Part shown: piece after piece, positions 57,209 to 64,000 of the stretch
Numbering within the stretch: the first letter of the stretch is position 1
Layout: each line of letters starts with the position of its first letter
NCBI RefSeq assembly: GCF_963678635.1
Contig: NC_087067.1
Location: 29,562,403 to 29,626,402 of the forward strand
Length of the DNA stretch: 64,000 nucleotides
Direction: 5' to 3'
Origin: Symsagittifera roscoffensis
Taxonomy: Eukaryota; Xenacoelomorpha; Acoela; Convolutidae
The notes under the pieces: model-generated
The model's input: only the letters and a program-made list of their open reading frames with translations
What the model was told of the DNA's origin: nothing
Database searches by the model: none
Program-made: the position numbers and the translations under genes

Positions 57209-58082
57209 TAATTCTGAATTTGAACTCAAAATATCTAATTTTAAAGACGTGAACAAAACTGCAGACATGCTAATTAGCAGAAAATTACACTACGCTTTAA
57301 AATGAAATTTTAAAAAAGGTTAAAAGGATTGTTATCGTTTTTTTCCTGTTATTTATTCTCAATAACTGAAACGCTTATTCAACAATAAATCGCTAAATTA
57401 TTCCTTCCTTCAGCTAAGCTTGAAGATAAATTGTCTCTGTTTGCCTTTTTGACGTAACAGGTTGATAAAGCCGTATATTCGTAAAATACTTGATTGTTAG
57501 CCCAAAGCTAAGACAACTCTTGCAAAGTTGGGCCTTCCCAAAAATATTTTAATCTTGATTTGTTTAATATTTCCCTTTATAAGTTTTGTTATTCTAAGCC
57601 ACTTAAAGTGAGATAAAACTGAGATTAAAAGCGGAACAACAACTCAGGAAACTTCAGGCTCTTTTATTTTTGAGAAACTTAATTACCCAAAGCAGACAAG
57701 CGACACTACCCATGGTTTAAGCTTTAAGATTCAGTACTCGAATTTATTATTGGTTAAGACAAGCTTAAACTGATTTACACCAAATGCTCGAATGATCCAA
57801 CCAAATAAATGGTTCTATAATTGTCTCGGGGTTATTTGAGTTAAATTATTTATACAAAATTTTATTAGGTAAAAAGCTCGTTTAACATTGCGCTGCACAA
57901 AAATTTTCAAAACTTTGAGATCAATTTTTCTTATTTATGCTTCAATTCTTAAATCCACAGGCAATAATTTACTAGCATCGTTACCATTTTGATTTAAATA
58001 ATTTGCTTAATTTTATTGACGACAATTATTTGAACGCTTTCTTCGAAATAAAGAGAAATTTATAAAAATTTCAGAACTTTAA
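57209..58082. other. Intergenic region between divergent genes
   Basis: It separates the minus-strand GalNAc-transferase unit from the plus-strand membrane protein gene. AT-rich and unique as far as I can see. It should contain the promoter of the gene at 58083; no TATA box or other element is clear enough to mark. Confidence 0.45.
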
Positions 58083-61000
58083 ATGTCAACAATGATAAAC
58101 GGCAATAAGGAACCAGGCCGAAAATCCATTTCAAATTCAATTTACGACACTTACCTCTATGAGACACCCCCCTACAACCGAGACCAGAAGTTCCACCCGA
58201 GTTTGTCAACTGATGTGAAAACTTTAACGAAAACTCCGAATCAGAGTGAACTGAAAAAGGAGCGTTTTACATGGGGATCGATTTTATCGATTTTGGCGAT
58301 AGCGTTATCGGTTATATCGACAGGCATGTTATCTGTTTCAATCAAAAACATATACTCTTTTTGCTGTTTATGCAGATTTTTTTTTAATCAAAAGCTGACT
58401 ACTTTTGTATCCCGCTTTTCGGTCAAATTTTTACATTGCACGAAAACCTTGGCGAAGAAAAATCAGCCAGGAATTGAAAAGTATACCACAACAGCAAAAA
58501 ATTGTGAAACCAATTTGAAGCATAATGATTTTCGAACTGCTGAATTTATGGTCGTCAAATAATTTAACAGAGTTTTATCGGAGTTTGAAATTTGGACTTA
58601 TTGAAATTAAAAACAGGCTAGTTGATAGTCTTATGGCGCTCTCTCAAGCGATGTTATTCTGGAAAAAAAAATCTTTCAATTTTACTTTTTATTGTGTAAC
58701 GACTTCAATTGGAAATAATTTAATATTATCGGCAATTTTGGCTAAAAGCTCTAAAATTTTTCTGAGAAGAGCATTCGGAGCATAAAAGTACGTTTTAGCC
58801 AACTTATAAATTGGGGGGAGGGGAAGGAGTGAGAAAACGCGTCTTTTGGTCAAAGTTATCCAAAAAGTGGCTAAAACGTACTTTAAAAAAATTGCCGTCG
58901 TCGCAGAACTTATGGTCAAAATAATGACTTTTAAGTGATTTGAGAGCGGTCGGAAAATCAATTTGGTGGGCGTAAAAACAGTCGACAGAATTTTCGAAAC
59001 TGTTTTTTTTTTGAAATAGTGCCCCCCCCCCCCACCTCGAGGAAACCTAGCACACTTTTAATTTACAGGTCTGTGTCTGAACTTCTACCGGGAGAAGATG
59101 CAACTGCAGAGGACAATGGAATCAAACGCAGTCCGAATTGCAGAACTGGAGAGATCCAGATTTGATTCGCCAGTTGCCTCGAGACAGGTGGGTTATGAAA
59201 TTTCACCCAAAGGACAAAATCAAAGTGGAACGTACTTACTAGCATTTGATGTAATTTATCAAGCATGTGTGAACAGTTAGTTGATAATGTCGATGCAATC
59301 ACTTATTGAACACATCTAGCTTAAGATATATTTATTTTCTCGGGCGTTTTTTTTCGGATGCGTTTTTCTCTCGGGCTTACTGCAATTTAAAGATCAGAAT
59401 TGAATGGAATATTTTTCACGATAAGTTCAGGCCTGAAACAACCTCGGGTTCAAAATTTTTCTTAGCATGTTAAGCAAAACTGATCGAGACATAAAGGAAA
59501 AATTTTAGGGATCAAGATAGACCAAGTTAAGATTTTCGCCCGCGTTAATTTCGGATTTTTGTAAAAGGTTAAAACACCCGATTCTGATTGGCTAAAAGTT
59601 CTCACCTAAAACCAAGCTAACATCCCTCCAAAAAACTGCTTGTTTGAGGAATGGGATGTTAACTTGGTTTACTAGTGGTTTGGTACCATTTCAGTACCAT
59701 ATAAATGAAACTGAAAACATTGAACATTTTGAAAATTATACACAAGCCAGCTAGCAATAGTAGTGTTCTGCAGTAAACCCATTTTCTTCTATCGATGCAG
59801 TAAACCCATTTTCTTCTAGTAGTTTTCAAAAATTGAGCAAAAAATGAAAAATTTGTTTTCTAGACACTGGGACAATTTGTTTGAAAATTTTTGAATTTTG
59901 TAAGAATGGGTTTCATGATGATGTATCTCTTGACTTATTTCTGATACATATATCACTCGAAGCTTTTTTTGTGGTATCTGGTTTTTAAAATTTTAGAGTA
60001 TTAAATTAACCCGATCGCAAAATGTATATCCATTTTAATGGTCGCAGCAAAACCATTTACATACTAGAGTATCAGAAAGTCTGAATTCATGCTCTAAACC
60101 AATAATTTCATCAATTTACTCCTATAAAGGTCAAATATCAAGCAAATAAAAATTAAATTACTTCAACTCCAAATGGCAGACTCAACATAAGATACATCTT
60201 TTGACAAGTATATGACGGCAAAAACAATGTACTGGTTCAGTAGTCGCAGCCTTAAACTTGAAAACTAGACGTTAAAATTCCAAAAGTATACAATGTTTGA
60301 AACAAAAAAATCTCAATCAAAAAAAATGTTTTAGGCCTTTTTTCGAATGATTGGACTACCTACTTACAAAAATGACCAATTCTGACCAAAATATCACGGT
60401 TTTTTTTTGTATCAGAATCAAATATCAAACAATATCATTTTAGTAAACAGTAATTCAAAAAATTCAACAAAGTTTCCAAAAAATGGTTTTTGAAGGCTTA
60501 AAAATTAGGCAAAACTTAGCTTTTGAATAAAAACGCATGATGAAAAAATATTCCATCTATCGCATGGATTTTTTGCTCAATTATCAGACTTGATTTTTTT
60601 CTGATATCACATTTAGTGACAACATTTGACTAGCGACAAGGTTATCTAAGCGCTATTTAATCAAATCAACGATTACATTTTTCATTTGTTATTGTCGAGA
60701 ATTTACTAAAAATTTGGTGAAATTAGGTTAAAATTTCGAAAACTTGTGAAGTTTCAGGTAACAAAACTCTTAAACTTCCGCCATAGTTCTCACAAAAAAA
60801 AGCTTCAAAAACTTACAAACGCTCAACAGATAAAACCTTGAAAATCCCAACAGTTTTCTGTTTTTGAGAGTTGCGCAGTTTACTTTTTGTATCACGCAGG
60901 TCATTTGTATCACGCTTGCTCAATTCGAGATCCATGACTTTTTAAAAAAGCTACTCAAACCAAAGTGAAAATTTGGACCGTCACAACTGTACGTCAGTAA

Positions 61001-63473
61001 CTTCAGATCGGCGCATATAATTTTTAGCAACTCCAAATGACCAAAAAAGTCCAAATAAATCATCAAAAACAAATCAAAATATTTTTCGAACGGCCCTAAA
61101 AAGAATTGAGAGTGACCCTTTGTCTAACAGACGCTGCAACTAAAAAACTGCATAGAAAGTATCAAATATGTAATTGGAAAAACTTGCATGATAAACTGCA
61201 ACTAAAAAAAACTACAACTAAAAACGGTTCAGAAAATATCAACAAAAGCTAAGATATAATCAAGCAAAACGAATTCTTTAGCATTTAAGTCGTTGTTCCC
61301 AATTGATATATGTAATCATAAATAACTTAACCAAATTAAATATTTTACCTTTTTGGAGCTTTACTTTATCCTTGGGATGCATTCTTCTCTCAAACAAATA
61401 CCCAAAACACTTGAACCTATAATAGTAAATATACATCGTTAATTTAAAAAAAAAATACCAAGAAATCAGCTTTAAAATGAAATACAGGTGACTGCTGTGA
61501 AGTAAAGTCAAACATTATGACCAAATCAACAAGAAAAAAAAACTATTTTTCTGAAGTTAAAATACGCATCAATGAAAATAGTTTCACTGCAGCACAAACG
61601 AAAGAAGTTTAGGATTAAAAAATGTAACAATCAAAAAAAGACAGACACGAGGAAACACATAGACATACACTAACACACAAAAAAATAAAATCTTTCTTTT
61701 ATCAATAATTTGCCTGCGTTCTGCAGCAAGTAGTACATGAGACTCTGTTTAAGATTGAATTTCTTATAATTTTTAACCTATTGATTTTTTTTCACTCGCG
61801 ATTTAGTGTTAGTGTTTTTTGTCGACTTGATGCGATTGCTCAATGTTGATCTGATACTTTTTTGGGGAAAACCTTTTCAGAAAAGTCTAATTGATTTAAG
61901 ATTCTTTAATTGGAATATTTTTTGAAAATGATAGTTTGAAACTTTTTGGTAATGCAGTGCGCACTCTTCAGTTATTTCTCACTGATAAATCAACTCAGTA
62001 CGAGGTCAATCTGTGCATTCTGTGCATTGTAGGCGTGTTCCGCAACAGGTTAAAATCAGATTTATTAAGGAATTCGTAACTTTTCTTTGATCTTCTTTGC
62101 TGTTTTATATATCACAAACAAATACCTAAAACACTGTACCGCTCAAAATATAAGAATTTGCGGAATCATCAACAGCATTTGCGCAATCCGGAACAGTTAG
62201 TGAAATCCCCAAACAAATAATAAGACATTTGTATTGTAAAAGCTAAAAAAAAATTTTGCTTTCAAAAAGGTGGAGGAAATAAATGGAAGTAGAGAAATTC
62301 TTAGTGAGCCTCTATGACATTTTCAACTTCCAGTTACTTCCTCCACCTTTTTGAAAACAAAATATTTTAGTTTTGTTCTAGAAACATAATAAAGTAAAGA
62401 ATAAAAAAACCATCCAGCTTATTCGTTTCTGACAGCATCGTAAGATGACGCATACTTTTTCATATAAAAAGGGTCTTTTCAATGCTTTGTGAGAGCTCGG
62501 AAAATCAATTTTGTCGACATGAAAAAAGGTCGACAAAGTTTTCAAACTTTTTTTGAAAATCCACCCACCCCCCTTCGAGAAAATCCTAGATCCGCCCCTG
62601 ATCTGTAAATCTAATGAGACAAAAGTTTTATTATCTATACTTGCACATACACTAACTTGGTTAATTTGTGACCATTTTAGACAAGAAGTGATTATGTGTT
62701 CATTTTCCTTAACACAGCTTTAATCCCGACCAAAATGACCAAAATATTTAGGTTTGTTCTAGAAAAATAACAAGACTGCTCGTATCAGGGCGAAGTCCTC
62801 AAAATTCCGACTGCCTTTTAAGGTTTATTGAGCAGAAATAACATTTTAAAAAAATAAATGAAATTAAAAAATGATTTTTTTTTCTGAAATTTGAAATTTT
62901 TTTTTATGAAAACCATCCTCCCACACGCCATATAAAGTACAAAAGATTAGATTTCGCTCCTTGTTACAAATCAATCATGGCAAATAAGCTTCTTTTAACC
63001 AATTTGGAACGATTTCTAAGACGGATTAAATCTCCGCTAACGCGTTAATAGCGCGAAATATATCGCGCGTTAATTGTCCCAAACTGGCCAAAATGGCTAT
63101 CTTTAAACACCCATAACTTTACGAAAAATGATCACAGGTGAAATATCTTTTCAAATTTAAGCTCAGGACAACAATACCTTTTGAATGATATTTTAGAAAA
63201 TTCCGTCAAAAATGGCTCGTTAAAAGTCGAAATTTGTCCGAAGAAAAAAAACCCACCCGAGCACAAATATTCCGTTACTTTAAATAATAAAGTAAACAAT
63301 GGAAAAAACCAATCTAACCCATTGGTTCATAAGATTCATTGAAATTTCTTTTGACATATTTTTTAAATGAAAAGCATTTGATTTTCATAAAACATCGAAT
63401 TTAATTCTGTTTCAGCTTTCAAGATTTTACTCCGAACCCGCCAAGGAAGTCAAAGTGTGTGACTGCTCGCAAA
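58083..63473 (+). CDS. Type II membrane protein, possibly a transmembrane (MACIT-type) collagen; 3 exons visible, continues
   Basis: Exons 58083-58323, 59069-59187 and 63416-63473, phases 1, 0, 1, consistent in one frame. Exon 1 encodes an 80-residue start with about 60 polar cytosolic residues and a membrane segment (WGSILSILAIALSVIST, 64-80) that continues into exon 2 (LCLNFY). Then comes a short heptad-like stretch (MQLQRTMESNAVRIAELE) and, in exon 3, LSRFYSEPAKEVKVCDCSQ. The first junction uses a GC donor (ACAG|gcatgt); the exon 2 acceptor is tttacag. A cytosolic tail, signal anchor, coiled coil and Cys pair resemble the start of collagens XIII/XXIII/XXV or ectodysplasin-like proteins, but no Gly-X-Y repeat is in view, so the family is a guess. 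Exon 3 is less certain than the first two. Confidence 0.55.
58790..59050. repeat. Dispersed MITE-like repeat, CAGGGGCGGAT family, inside intron 1
   Basis: The block 'gtcttttggtcaaag ... aaaaagtggctaaaac' and the C-run followed by cacctcgaggaaacctag match the internal part and one end of the other copies. It ends just before the acceptor of the second exon of the membrane protein gene. Confidence 0.6.
62251..62363. repeat. Inverted repeat, ~40-bp arms, possible small palindromic MITE
   Basis: Arms 62251-62290 and 62326-62363 pair almost perfectly (aaaaaggtggaggaa with ttcctccacctttt) around a 35-base loop. No coding potential. Confidence 0.75.
62440..62600. repeat. Dispersed MITE-like repeat, CAGGGGCGGAT family, partial
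   Basis: The right end is textbook for the family: a C-rich run, then ttcgagaaaatcctagatcc and gcccctg. The left part is truncated or diverged. Confidence 0.65.
62770..63290 (+). repeat. Dispersed ~500-bp repeat, 'gcgttaatagc' family
   Basis: An inverted counterpart of 25110-25625. It contains aacgcgttaatagcgcgaaa followed by tatatcgcgcgttaatt, a local palindrome, and the ccataactttacgaaaa core shared with 12170-12560. Confidence 0.7.
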
Positions 63474-64000
63474 GTTAGTACAAAGTCTTCTTCTTAACTT
63501 CAAAACAGCATGCATGTGTAAAAAACGGATTTCACTCGCTTCAATCTTGGGATCGAAGGGTTCGCAATTTGTGGGTAAATGTGTAAGTAAACAACTAGAA
63601 ATAATTTAATATATTTTGCAGGAGTAAATAAACAATGTTTGGATTGAACTGACGGTGGAATCAGTTAAACAACTTGTCAGTTTTCCTAGAATGCGTGGGA
63701 AAATATGGAAACTATGACAAAAATTTTGATTCTTCCTGATGGTGAGCACATTTCATGAGGTGAAAAGCTGGATCCTTCCGGACTCGTTTGCAATTATACA
63801 AAATCGAAAAAAGGACTATTTTGAAAGATTATAATTTTGACACCTGGTTAATTTGACACCAGGTACTAAAAATTACTTGAAACCTGATTATCTACAATGA
63901 AAATTAGGAAAATAATTCAAGCTCATTAAGCAACCGCATAAAAAGATCAACTAAACTAACTTCAACAATTTGGTTCAACAAGCTCGATAAATTTACAAAC
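63474..64000. other. Window end, no further exon established
   Basis: Downstream intron of the membrane protein gene if the 63416-63473 exon is right. A possible acceptor (tattttgcag at 63613-63622) is followed by only eight codons in the expected frame before a stop, so I do not call it. Confidence 0.4.

Larger units (their letters stand above)
59188..63415. other. Probable intron 2 of the membrane protein gene
   Basis: 4.2 kb of AT-rich DNA with no gene-like frame over 80 codons. It contains a short tandem repeat (gcagtaaacccattttcttc at 59770 and 59797), the inverted repeat at 62251-62363 and two dispersed repeats at 62440-62600 and 62770-63290. Confidence 0.5.

Noticed and set aside
63613-63660. 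A fourth exon of the membrane protein gene after tattttgcag
   Set aside because: In the required phase the frame stops after eight codons, and it shows no collagen repeat.
1-64000. CRISPR arrays, bacterial operons, rRNA or tRNA genes
   Set aside because: No regularly spaced repeats with unique spacers and no RNA gene folds were seen; the introns show that this is eukaryotic nuclear DNA.

Overview
The window is nuclear DNA of an invertebrate animal. Its genes have spliceosomal introns with GT-AG junctions, it encodes an HMBOX1-type homeobox factor and a polypeptide GalNAc-transferase, and AT-rich non-coding DNA is full of transposon debris. I cannot name the species or the phylum from the sequence.

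Layout. 1-8.1 kb is a transposon graveyard: a minus-strand non-LTR retrotransposon frame (reverse transcriptase plus a restriction-like endonuclease tail), a 459-bp MITE with a perfect 8-bp target duplication, an LTR retrotransposon relic (gag knuckle, protease, integrase, no reverse transcriptase) and a Penelope-like scrap. 13.9-19.1 kb is an eight-coding-exon minus-strand HMBOX1 homologue of 713 residues; all splice phases close. 19.3-29.5 kb has no gene I can see. 29.5-55.7 kb is a minus-strand GalNAc-transferase of three coding exons and 631 residues. Its first exon (54.6-55.7 kb) is separated from the second (30.3-30.5 kb) by a 24-kb intron. The first exon and its upstream region are tandemly duplicated (about 3.2 kb per unit), and the inner copy is frameshifted. 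From 58.1 kb a plus-strand gene for a type II membrane protein, possibly a transmembrane collagen, runs to at least 63.5 kb.

The most notable object is a 17.36-kb Polinton/Maverick at 30829-48185 inside that GalNAc-transferase intron, mostly antisense to the host gene. It has 228/231-bp terminal inverted repeats and encodes a packaging ATPase, an rve integrase, minor and major jelly-roll capsid proteins, a basic core-like protein, an adenain-type protease, two PC4-like proteins, an exonuclease-like protein, several small conserved proteins and a protein-primed DNA polymerase B. The capsid and protease frames are open. The replication and packaging side is damaged: the polymerase palm is missing and replaced by AT-rich DNA, the ATPase Walker A has Glu where the last Gly should be, and the integrase has a stop just before its end.

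Two features of the element are hard to explain. It is flanked by a 316-bp direct duplication, identical by eye, where this class normally makes about 6 bp. Next to its left repeat it also carries a small intron-bearing minus-strand reading frame that may be captured host exons. Two dispersed repeat families (ends like CAGGGGCGGAT; core gcgttaatagc) recur across the window.
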